The position numbers were made by a program, and so were the translations under genes. This document shows, one piece after another, positions 1 to 6,439 of a stretch of DNA of 7,724 nt. Origin of the DNA: Emcibacter sp. (lineage in GTDB: Bacteria; Pseudomonadota; Alphaproteobacteria; Sphingomonadales; Emcibacteraceae); the NCBI GenBank assembly GCA_023142175.1, contig JAGLJX010000059.1, positions 1-7,724 on the forward strand. The letters are read 5' to 3'. The notes beneath the pieces were generated by a model, which was not told the origin of the DNA, made no database searches, and saw nothing but the letters and a program-made list of their open reading frames with translations. Position 1 is the stretch's first letter. Each line of letters opens with the position of its first letter.

Positions 1-475
1 TGCTCCCCGCCATGCCCTCTGCCTCGCCCATAACCCTGAGAAATAAAATCCCCCATGTAATAGCGACTGCGGCAACCAGACCCATACCAAAGAAAACCAG
101 CGAATGACTGATCACTTTCAGGCTACGGGTTATCAACGGCCAGACTTTTTTACGGATAAGATGTTCCGGCCCCAGAAGAAAGAGCCGGTGCCACAGGATA
201 ATCATGGGAATGGCCCATAAGAATGTGGTCAGAACCAATATGATAAAGGACAGGTTAAATCCCTCCGGCATTTTCTCTGCCAGAGGGGAAACAGAAAAGA
301 CCGGATCTAGGGCGCCAAAAAAACCCGACAGGCAAAAGGGCAGGGCGGCGGCAAGGGAAATCAGGATATGTTGAAATTTATAATGCCATAAACAGCCATA
401 AGCCTGACGTATAGAGGATTTAATACATAATTCTGTACATTCAAAAACTGTGGGCTGGGAGGTTTTTTTAATCAT
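1..475 (-). CDS. Unrecognised multi-pass membrane protein, 3' end cut off by the window
   Basis: An open frame starts at ATG 475-473 and runs without a stop to the window edge, giving 158 codons (begins MIKKTSQPTV, last visible residues EAEGMAGS). The ATG overlaps the rppH stop as ATGA, so the two are probably translationally coupled. About 35 polar N-terminal residues come first. Three hydrophobic segments follow, at about residues 36-56, 75-97 and 124-146, so this is an inner-membrane protein. A WHRLFLLG stretch at 95-102, at the end of the second segment, resembles a Trp-His-Arg-aromatic motif I associate with uncharacterised alphaproteobacterial membrane proteins, but I cannot name the family. 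Basic residues (IRKK, 107-110) follow it. No catalytic motif is visible. It is likely co-transcribed with rppH. I am confident that it is a gene and do not know its function. Confidence 0.75.
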   Translation of the reverse strand, partial: MIKKTSQPTVFECTELCIKSSIRQAYGCLWHYKFQHILISLAAALPFCLSGFFGALDPVFSVSPLAEKMPEGFNLSFIILVLTTFLWAIPMIILWHRLFLLGPEHLIRKKVWPLITRSLKVISHSLVFFGMGLVAAVAITWGILFLRVMGEAEGMAGS

Positions 476-945
476 ACCACCGATCCAAAATACTTAACAA
501 GCTGTGCATATAAAGGCCGTTTAAACTCAACGATACTATCGACCAGATCGCTCATATCCAGCCATTTCCACGTGCTAAATTCCGGATGATGGGTCTCCAG
601 GTCAATATCACTGTCCGCCCCAAGATAGCGCATGAGATACCATTTCATTCTCTGGCCGCGGTATTTGCCCTTCCAGACCTTGCCGATCAGATGATCCGGA
701 AGATCATACTGTAACCAGTCACCATGTTCCGTAATGATTTCGGCATTTCTGGTGCCAATTTCTTCTTCCATTTCACGAAAGACAGCAGTGCGGGGATCTT
801 CACCCTCATCAATACCACCTTGGGGCATCTGCCAGGCTTCGACCATTGTATCAATGCGTTTGGCTACAAAAACCTTGCCTTCTGCGTTCAATATCATCAT
901 GCCGACACAGGGACGATAGGGACGAACGGCTGCTTCATTAGACAT
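472..945 (-). CDS. rppH: RNA pyrophosphohydrolase (Nudix hydrolase)
   Basis: RppH-type Nudix enzymes remove pyrophosphate from the 5' triphosphate end of mRNA, leaving a monophosphate that stimulates RNase E decay; relatives also split dinucleoside polyphosphates. The 157 aa protein is family-sized and cytosolic. The N-terminal YRPCVGMMILN (10-20) is the usual RppH opening. AWQMPQGGIDEGE (37-49) leads into a complete Nudix box at residues 43-65, of the form G-x5-E-x7-RE-x-x-EE-x-G, with metal-binding glutamates E58, E61 and E62. The start ATG 945-943 places the domain correctly; only a weak GGA precedes it, about 10 nt upstream. A 144 nt gap with a promoter-like sequence separates it from the deacetylase gene, so it may form its own unit with the membrane-protein gene that overlaps its stop by 4 nt. 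The nearby ctpA-deacetylase pair is a common alphaproteobacterial neighbourhood for this gene. Confidence 0.95.
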   Translation of the reverse strand: MSNEAAVRPYRPCVGMMILNAEGKVFVAKRIDTMVEAWQMPQGGIDEGEDPRTAVFREMEEEIGTRNAEIITEHGDWLQYDLPDHLIGKVWKGKYRGQRMKWYLMRYLGADSDIDLETHHPEFSTWKWLDMSDLVDSIVEFKRPLYAQLVKYFGSVV

Positions 946-975
946 ATTTATTTATTCCGTATATTTACAAAGAAT

Positions 976-1004
976 ACTATAAACTTGTTTGCGGTCATGA
1001 TCAA
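976..1004 (-). promoter_or_regulatory. Candidate sigma70-type promoter for rppH
   Basis: On the minus strand TTGATC (1004-999) and TATAGT (981-976) are separated by exactly 17 nt. They match the sigma70 consensus at 4/6 and 5/6 positions. Transcription would start near 969-970, giving a leader of about 24 nt before the rppH ATG at 945. The site lies in the only sizeable gap of the window (946-1089), which supports the reading. It is inferred from sequence only. Confidence 0.5.
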
Positions 1005-1053
1005 AAGAATGTTACCTCCGGGATGGCATAAGGAACGTTACAGGCAATATCAG

Positions 1054-1073
1054 AGGCCGCTTCCTTGCGGCTT
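1054..1073. repeat. Short inverted repeat, terminator-like only on the + strand
   Basis: GCCGC (1056-1060), a 6 nt loop and GCGGC (1067-1071) form a 5 bp GC stem, extendable by one G-T and one A-T pair. On the + strand it is followed by TTTT (1072-1075), the look of a weak intrinsic terminator. On the minus strand, where the genes lie, the T run becomes an A run before the stem, so it would not work as an intrinsic terminator for the deacetylase gene, whose stop is about 17 nt upstream. It may affect mRNA ends or be chance. Confidence 0.3.
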
Positions 1074-1089
1074 TTAAGTCGCCGGAATG

Positions 1090-2205
1090 TTACCTGATGG
1101 GCTGTTGGTTGGCGATGGCGGTTATGGGAACAAGATCAATACCGCGGGCTTTCAGCCCCTTCGCCCAACTTTCAAGTTCCGTTACGGTCAGGGGAAAAGC
1201 GCGGGCCACACCGAGCGCTGCGCCATAAGTGTGGGCGGTATTCTCTAATATAGTGAGATTTTGAGCAATCTCTCTCGAATTAATGACATTATCAATATAA
1301 AGATTATTAAGGGCGCGGGGCATAGCGATACGCCGCGCCATTTTGGCAGCCACACTGAAGCGGGTGGAGCGGGAGTCCAGAAACATTAATCCCCGCCCAT
1401 TCAGATCTTTCAGAATGGGCTTGATAGCTGCTTCAGAGGTAGTAAATTTTGACCCCATTTCGTTGATAACCCCCACATACCCCGTAACCTGCGATAACAG
1501 CCAGTCAAGTTTTTTCAGATTATCCCGCGCAGAGGCCCCCGTGAGCAGCGTATGGGGGCCGGGGTCATTTTCCGGATATTTAAGTGGTTCGGTCGGGATC
1601 ATAAGAAAGGCTTCATGACCATATTCCCGCCCCTTATCCATCCATTTCTGTAATTCGCGGCCATAGGGTGAAAAGCCCAGATCAATCTGGCCCGGCAATC
1701 TCTTAATGGCAAAGTCGGTTGATTTGCTGTTCAGGCCAATTCCGGTGACAAGAATAGCTATTTTAGGGCGGTTTTTATCCTGAACCTCATAGGGTCGGGC
1801 ATATTCTTTCCAAGCGACCATAGAATCAGGGCCAAGCACCGGCAGGGGGCCGTTGGCTCCCACCATCACCAAACCTTCTATGGGGGCTTTATCCAGACTT
1901 ATGCCTGTGGGACTGTCTTCTGTCTCACTCTCGGTCTTGGGGGCAATTTCGTTCTTTTCATCCGGTATTTTTGTGTCAGGATAGGGTATGGTGCTGGCGA
2001 TTGTAATATCGTGGTCTGTGGTAGGCACGTTAGCAATATGGTCTGTCTGATCCGGGCTTCCATCCGGCTCAGGGGGCAAGTCAGGAGAAAGGGATAACCA
2101 GGCAAACCCTGTTCCCAGTATGACAAAGACAAATATCCAAGCGACCATGAGAGGTCGAACGGCTCTGTCACGTGTTATGCTCGTTAGTTCTGGTGTATCA
2201 ACCAT
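1090..2205 (-). CDS. Membrane-anchored divergent polysaccharide deacetylase family protein (YibQ/DUF610-like)
   Basis: The 371 aa protein has a short cytoplasmic N-terminus, one transmembrane helix at about 20-40, a Pro/Asp/Glu/Thr-rich linker (about 41-105) and a periplasmic NodB-like fold at about 146-368. The domain shows the hallmarks of the divergent deacetylase family: KIAILVTGIGLN (148-159), FSPYGRELQKW (178-188), GHEAFLMIPTEP (196-207), NDPGPHTLLTG (213-223) and the INEMGSKFT loop (247-255). Family members near envC are thought to act in envelope or septal peptidoglycan metabolism, but no reaction is established. The Asp pair expected after the first strand reads VTGIG here, and the usual His before MGS is Glu249, so deacetylase activity is doubtful. 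The start ATG 2205-2203 has no ribosome-binding motif, but a promoter-like sequence ends 4 nt before it. It lies 14 nt after ctpA; E. coli has the relative yibQ next to envC. Confidence 0.88.
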   Translation of the reverse strand: MVDTPELTSITRDRAVRPLMVAWIFVFVILGTGFAWLSLSPDLPPEPDGSPDQTDHIANVPTTDHDITIASTIPYPDTKIPDEKNEIAPKTESETEDSPTGISLDKAPIEGLVMVGANGPLPVLGPDSMVAWKEYARPYEVQDKNRPKIAILVTGIGLNSKSTDFAIKRLPGQIDLGFSPYGRELQKWMDKGREYGHEAFLMIPTEPLKYPENDPGPHTLLTGASARDNLKKLDWLLSQVTGYVGVINEMGSKFTTSEAAIKPILKDLNGRGLMFLDSRSTRFSVAAKMARRIAMPRALNNLYIDNVINSREIAQNLTILENTAHTYGAALGVARAFPLTVTELESWAKGLKARGIDLVPITAIANQQPIR

Positions 2206-2209
2206 TTTT

Positions 2210-2239
2210 ATTATAACCGTTATTCTGAATTTCTGGCAA
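2210..2239 (-). promoter_or_regulatory. Candidate promoter overlapping the end of ctpA, possibly giving a leaderless deacetylase mRNA
   Basis: On the minus strand TTGCCA (2239-2234, 5/6 match) and a perfect TATAAT (2215-2210) are 18 nt apart. The -10 box lies wholly in the 14 nt gap after the ctpA stop, and the -35 box is inside the last ctpA codons. Only 4 nt separate TATAAT from the deacetylase ATG at 2205, so transcription would begin at or within a few bases of the start codon. The lack of a Shine-Dalgarno motif there fits a leaderless message. This is inferred from sequence only. Confidence 0.4.
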
Positions 2240-3566
2240 TGGCCATGCCATGCAATAGATTGATGGCATAATTCAGTTGGTAATCGTCCTGAGCCGTCGT
2301 CACTACAGGCTCTTCATCCTTCTTTTCATCATCTTTATTGTCGTTGGCGGCGTCCTCCGGCTTATCGTCCTTGGATTCTTTTTGATCTTTATCATCTGAT
2401 TTACCGTTTGGGTTGGCCAGACGACCCCGCAGGTCATTTTCAGAACGGCGGCGGCTGTTGATCTTTTTGGATTTATCAAATCTGATCTGTTCCACCATAA
2501 TATCCGGGGTGATGCCCTCGCTCTGTATGGAATTGCCCGAAGGGGTGAAATAATAGGCCGTGGTCAGGCGCATTGCACCGTTGGCCCCAAGGGGAATGAC
2601 CGTTTGTACGGACCCTTTGCCAAAGGACTGGGTGCCAACCACAACGGCCCGCCGATGATCCTGAAGGGCTCCGGCAACGATTTCCGATGCTGAGGCGGAG
2701 CCACCATTGATCAGGACGATCATGGGTTTGCCCCCGGTGACATCGCCTTTACGGGCGGGAAAACGCTGGACATGCTCATCGTTGCGCGTGCGGGTTGAAA
2801 CAACCTCCCCACGTTCAAGGAAGGTGCTTGATACGGCGATGGACTGAGTCAGCAGGCCGCCGGGATTATTGCGCAAGTCAAGTACTATGCCCTGAAGATT
2901 GTCACCAAGTTCCTCGTTGATCTTAGTCAGTGCTTCCAGAAGCCCGCTCTCGGTTTTTTCTGTGAAAGAGGAAATCCGGATATATCCGACCTCTCCCTCA
3001 AGGCGGTGGCGCACTGATTTGAGAGTAATGGTGTCGCGGGTCAGGGTAATTTCAAGGGGCTCTTTTTCACCCTTGCGCACGACAGTTAATATGATGTCTG
3101 TGCCTATTTCGCCTTTCATCAGTGCGACAGCATCATTCAGGCTCATGCCCATGATCTGTTTACCGTCAAGCTTGGTAATATAATCGCCCGCCTGTATTCC
3201 GGCGCGGGTTGCGGGGGTATCGTCAATGGGGGACACAACACGCACAACACCCTTATCCAATGTTACTTCCATGCCTAGGCCACCGTATTCACCCTTGGTC
3301 TGTACCTGCATATCATCAAAGCTCTTTGGCGTAAGGTAGCTGGAATGAGGGTCCAGTGAGCTTAACATGCCGTTGATCGCAGCTTCGATCAATTCTTCAT
3401 CGGTTACCTCACGTACATATTGGGCGCGAATTTTTTCAAATACATCACCAAACAGATTGAGCTGTTTGTAGGTATCTGTTGTTTTGCTCTGGGTTGTGGT
3501 AGCCCCAAAGAGCGTGACACTTATAATGGCTAAGGATACCATCAGGGTTGCAACATATTTTCTCAT
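2220..3566 (-). CDS. ctpA: Carboxy-terminal processing protease (peptidase S41)
   Basis: CtpA/Prc proteases trim or degrade periplasmic proteins from their C-termini, and several known substrates are peptidoglycan hydrolases or their partners. This 448 aa protein has a signal sequence or anchor (about 1-25), an N-terminal helical segment with SSLDPHSSYL (69-78), a PDZ domain at about 92-175 containing GGLGMEV and AGIQAGDYI, and the S41 core at about 190-360. The motif around SASASEIVAGALQD holds the probable nucleophile Ser292, and FGKGSVQ holds Lys317 and Gln321; the 25-residue Ser-Lys spacing matches characterised CtpB and Prc. A lysine- and acid-rich linker (about 388-420) precedes a C-terminal YQLNYAINLLHGM segment usual in alphaproteobacterial members. 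The start ATG is 3 nt after the envC stop (TGA-TAA-ATG), with AAGG about 11 nt upstream inside envC, so the genes are surely co-transcribed. Confidence 0.96.
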   Translation of the reverse strand: MRKYVATLMVSLAIISVTLFGATTTQSKTTDTYKQLNLFGDVFEKIRAQYVREVTDEELIEAAINGMLSSLDPHSSYLTPKSFDDMQVQTKGEYGGLGMEVTLDKGVVRVVSPIDDTPATRAGIQAGDYITKLDGKQIMGMSLNDAVALMKGEIGTDIILTVVRKGEKEPLEITLTRDTITLKSVRHRLEGEVGYIRISSFTEKTESGLLEALTKINEELGDNLQGIVLDLRNNPGGLLTQSIAVSSTFLERGEVVSTRTRNDEHVQRFPARKGDVTGGKPMIVLINGGSASASEIVAGALQDHRRAVVVGTQSFGKGSVQTVIPLGANGAMRLTTAYYFTPSGNSIQSEGITPDIMVEQIRFDKSKKINSRRRSENDLRGRLANPNGKSDDKDQKESKDDKPEDAANDNKDDEKKDEEPVVTTAQDDYQLNYAINLLHGMAIARNSE

Positions 3567-3569
3567 TTA

Positions 3570-4793
3570 TCAAAGTACCTTTCTATCACGCGCCACAATC
3601 CACGGCAGCAGATTAATGGGTTTCCCCATTTGTCTTAATTCCACATATAAATTCTGTCCGGAAATATTTCCGGTTTTCTTTGCCTTATCTTTGTCGGCAG
3701 CCATTTGCCCGATGGGTTCACCCTTAAGTACCCATTGGCCGACTTCCACATCAAGACGGGTCATTCCCGCCAAAAGCGTATGATACTCTGGTCCGTGGGC
3801 GATAATCAACAATTGACCGTAAGACCTGAATTTTCCGGCAAATACAATGCGCCCTTCATGGGGGGAAATTACCATCGCCCGTGGCAGGGTATGAATGATA
3901 ATCCCTTCTGAAGACAGGCCTTCCGGGTTTTTTGAGCCGTAAGTCCGGGTCAGGGACCCACGCGCGGGAAGGGGGATTCTACCCTTGGCTTTGGCAAAAG
4001 AAAGGGCGGCGCCGGGCCGCGAATCATATTTATTCTTCAGGTTTTTCTTGCGGGTTAATTCCCTTGCTTTGTTTTCCCGTTTAATCTTTACCATCAGATC
4101 CTTCAGGTTTTTGGCCTGAGCGGCGAATATTTTTAATTTCCGCCGTTCCGACCGGGTAGCTTCCCGAAGCTCTTTTTGCTTTACCCGCCGCGCCGCTAAT
4201 AGCTCATTCATTTCAATCTGCTCAGAGGTCAGAGCTTCAAGAAGTGATGCCATCTCTTCCTGCTCCCGGCTGATTTGTTCCCGAACCCGGTTAAGGCGCG
4301 TCATATCTTTCTGGATTTCGTCCGCCCGCAGTTTTAATTCGGGCTGTATTATTTTCAACAGGCTGGCACTGCGCAGGCTATTGATTACTTTTTCAGGACG
4401 GTAGGCGACCAGCTCTGCGGGTTGTCGGCTTAACCGTTGCATGGCGGCGAGGTTTTTTGCCATCTGGCGGTATTTTGTTTTCAGGGATTTTTGCAGGTCA
4501 CTTTCCTGTACATCAAGCATGCCAAGATGCGCTCCCTTTGTGGTAACGGCTTCCTCAGCATCCTGAATTTTCTTAGCGGATATCATCAGGTCCTGACGTA
4601 GGTCGGTAATTTTCTGATTAAGGGCAATGCTTTCTTTTTCAAGCTTTTTTGCACGCTTATCAGCAGCCGTTATTTGATCCTGTACCTTTTTCAGGGCCTC
4701 ATCATTTTCCGCAATACCCTGATTAGCCAAGCTGTTTCCCGGTATTAACCAGAAAAGCGCGAACAGGATTACCACGGGCCATCCATTGCTCAT
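3570..4793 (-). CDS. envC: EnvC-like murein hydrolase activator (degenerate LytM/M23 domain)
   Basis: EnvC proteins are periplasmic activators of septal peptidoglycan amidases, needed for daughter-cell separation. This 407 aa protein begins with a hydrophobic export signal ending near SLA-NQ (about residue 24); it lacks the usual basic residues before the hydrophobic core. A long charged coiled coil follows (about 27-115 and 152-250), then a C-terminal LytM domain at about 272-400 (RIPLPARGSLTRTYG to INLLPW). The zinc ligands of active M23 peptidases are absent: SSEGIII stands at the H-x3-D position, LLAGM replaces YAHL, and LYVELR (382-387) replaces the H-x-H strand. This matches E. coli EnvC, which activates but does not cut. 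It lies 13 nt after gpmI and 3 nt before ctpA. Gene order gpmI-envC-(ctpA)-yibQ-like agrees with E. coli. No clear ribosome-binding motif precedes the ATG. Confidence 0.92.
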   Translation of the reverse strand: MSNGWPVVILFALFWLIPGNSLANQGIAENDEALKKVQDQITAADKRAKKLEKESIALNQKITDLRQDLMISAKKIQDAEEAVTTKGAHLGMLDVQESDLQKSLKTKYRQMAKNLAAMQRLSRQPAELVAYRPEKVINSLRSASLLKIIQPELKLRADEIQKDMTRLNRVREQISREQEEMASLLEALTSEQIEMNELLAARRVKQKELREATRSERRKLKIFAAQAKNLKDLMVKIKRENKARELTRKKNLKNKYDSRPGAALSFAKAKGRIPLPARGSLTRTYGSKNPEGLSSEGIIIHTLPRAMVISPHEGRIVFAGKFRSYGQLLIIAHGPEYHTLLAGMTRLDVEVGQWVLKGEPIGQMAADKDKAKKTGNISGQNLYVELRQMGKPINLLPWIVARDRKVL

Positions 4794-4806
4794 ATGGTGA
4801 GACAGT

Positions 4807-6360
4807 TTAAGCAGTAGCCTTGCTCCCCATTGTATCTTTCAACAGACAGTTTCCGGTCATGGCTTCAGGTTGCTCTAGCCCCATGAGGTGCAGGATTGTT
4901 GGGGCCACATCGGCCAGACAGCCATCTTCCAAAGTATAATTTTCGCCGCCATTCACCAGAATAAAGGGAACCAGATTAGTGGTATGCGCCGTATGGGGCT
5001 GACCGGTTTTCTGGTCTTTCATTAATTCGATATTGCCGTGATCGGCGGTCACCAGCATAGTTCCGCCAACATCTTCCAAAGCTGCTTTTAGCCGGCCAAG
5101 GCTATTGTCGACGGTTTCAACGGCGATTTTTGCCGCCGCCATAATGCCGGTATGGCCCACCATATCCGGGTTGGCAAAATTCACCACAATCAGGTCATAT
5201 TTCCCTGACGTGATCGCTTTGACCAGATTGTCGGTGACCTCTGGCGCGGACATTTCCGGCTTCAGGTCATAGGTTGCCACATCCGGTGACGGAATCAATA
5301 TTCGGTCTTCCCCTTGGTAAACCTCTTCACTGCCGCCATTAAAGAAAAAGGTTACATGGGCATATTTTTCGGTCTCGGCAATGCGTAACTGCTTCAGTCC
5401 GTTTCGGGAAATGACCTCGCCCAATGTGTCGGCGAGTTTCTCCGAGGGGAACAGGGTTGCCATAAAGGCGTTCAGGGCCACTGAATATCCACTCATACCA
5501 AGGCGGCTGCAAAAATTAATGGTTTTTTCTATGGGGAAGCCGTTAAAATCAGGGTCCACCAGTGCGGTCAGAATTTCCCGCGCCCGGTCGGCCCGGAAAT
5601 TGGCCATAAGCAGGGCGTCTCCGTCTTTCATGCCGTCATAATCCCCGATGATGGTGGGCAATATGAATTCATCGGTGAGCTTGTCGCTGTAACCGGCCTC
5701 AACGGCCTCAACGGCACTGGGGGACTTGTTGCCCACAGCATCCACCAAGCCGTGATAGGCTTTTTCGACCCGGTCCCATCGTGTATCCCGGTCCATGGCA
5801 TAATAACGCCCGGTCACGGTGGCAAAATTCACATTGTCAAAGGGGCTGATATCCAGTTCAAATTTTTCCACAAAACCTTTGGCGCTGCTTGGCGGCACAT
5901 CCCGCCCATCCAGAAAACCATGAACCGCAACCGGAATACCGGCATCAGACAGGGTCTTGGCCAGTGCCACCATATGATCCTGATGGCTATGAACGCCCCC
6001 CGGAGACATTAGCCCCATAAGGTGGCAAGTTCCGCCGGTGGATTTCAGGTTGGCTATTGTGGCTTGTAAAGTTTCAATGTCAGAAAAGACACCGTCCGCG
6101 ATGGATTTATCAATGCGTGGTAGATCTTGCAGCACCACCCGGCCCCCGCCCAGATTGGTATGGCCTACTTCCGAATTGCCCATCTGTCCGTTCGGCAGAC
6201 CCACTCTCAGGCCACTGGTTTCAAGATAAGAAATGGGGCAGGATCGGGTCATTTGGTCAAAATTTGGTGTCTGCCCGAGGACGATAGCGTTATCCAAGGC
6301 CTCATTACGGCTACCCCATCCATCAAGGATGCACAGAACAACAGGTTTGGCTGGTTTCAT
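4807..6360 (-). CDS. gpmI: 2,3-bisphosphoglycerate-independent phosphoglycerate mutase
   Basis: It interconverts 3- and 2-phosphoglycerate in glycolysis and gluconeogenesis through a phosphoserine intermediate with two Mn ions, in the cytosol. With the start at ATG 6360 the protein is 517 aa, the usual family length. VVLCILDGWG gives metal ligand Asp13, and MGNSEVGHTN gives the phosphorylated Ser63, both where the family has them. Further motifs are VHSHQDH (about 123-129), HGFLDGRDVPPSSA (about 147-160), TGRYYAMDRD (about 183-192), NFRADRAREI, NPDMVGH (Asp399, His403), ADHGN (Asp440, His441) and PHTAHT (His459). All metal ligands are present. In-frame ATGs at 6387 and 6369 and a TTG at 6393 would add up to 11 residues; none has a clear ribosome-binding site, so the start is chosen by family alignment. 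It follows rlmH after an AT-rich gap and precedes envC by 13 nt. Confidence 0.96.
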   Translation of the reverse strand: MKPAKPVVLCILDGWGSRNEALDNAIVLGQTPNFDQMTRSCPISYLETSGLRVGLPNGQMGNSEVGHTNLGGGRVVLQDLPRIDKSIADGVFSDIETLQATIANLKSTGGTCHLMGLMSPGGVHSHQDHMVALAKTLSDAGIPVAVHGFLDGRDVPPSSAKGFVEKFELDISPFDNVNFATVTGRYYAMDRDTRWDRVEKAYHGLVDAVGNKSPSAVEAVEAGYSDKLTDEFILPTIIGDYDGMKDGDALLMANFRADRAREILTALVDPDFNGFPIEKTINFCSRLGMSGYSVALNAFMATLFPSEKLADTLGEVISRNGLKQLRIAETEKYAHVTFFFNGGSEEVYQGEDRILIPSPDVATYDLKPEMSAPEVTDNLVKAITSGKYDLIVVNFANPDMVGHTGIMAAAKIAVETVDNSLGRLKAALEDVGGTMLVTADHGNIELMKDQKTGQPHTAHTTNLVPFILVNGGENYTLEDGCLADVAPTILHLMGLEQPEAMTGNCLLKDTMGSKATA

Positions 6361-6405
6361 AATATTCATTGGTCGTTTAAAATCCATCTTCAATATATAA
6401 TAACA

Positions 6406-6438
6406 TTTATAACAGAATCCAGGTTAAAGGCTTGTAAA
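6406..6438 (-). promoter_or_regulatory. Possible promoter for gpmI
   Basis: The short AT-rich gap after rlmH contains, on the minus strand, TGTTATAAA (6414-6406), an extended -10 form (TGn plus TATAAA), with a second similar TGTTATTAT at 6405-6397. A TTTACA (6438-6433) lies upstream but 21 nt away, too far for a standard -35 box. If real, the promoter would let gpmI-envC-ctpA be transcribed apart from nadD-rsfS-rlmH. The evidence is weak because any AT-rich stretch yields such matches. Confidence 0.28.
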
Positions 6439-6439
6439 T

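Noticed and set aside
724..1077. Plus-strand open frames of 117 and 61 codons over rppH
   Set aside because: They lie antisense to a complete Nudix gene with an intact motif, show no recognisable domain, and have no ribosome-binding site or operon context.
1899..2171. Minus-strand 90-codon frame inside the deacetylase-like gene
   Set aside because: It is an alternative frame of the low-complexity linker and TM region; the main frame carries all family motifs.
3967..4793. EnvC as an active zinc endopeptidase
   Set aside because: The His and Asp ligands of M23 peptidases are absent at all three motif positions, as in E. coli EnvC.
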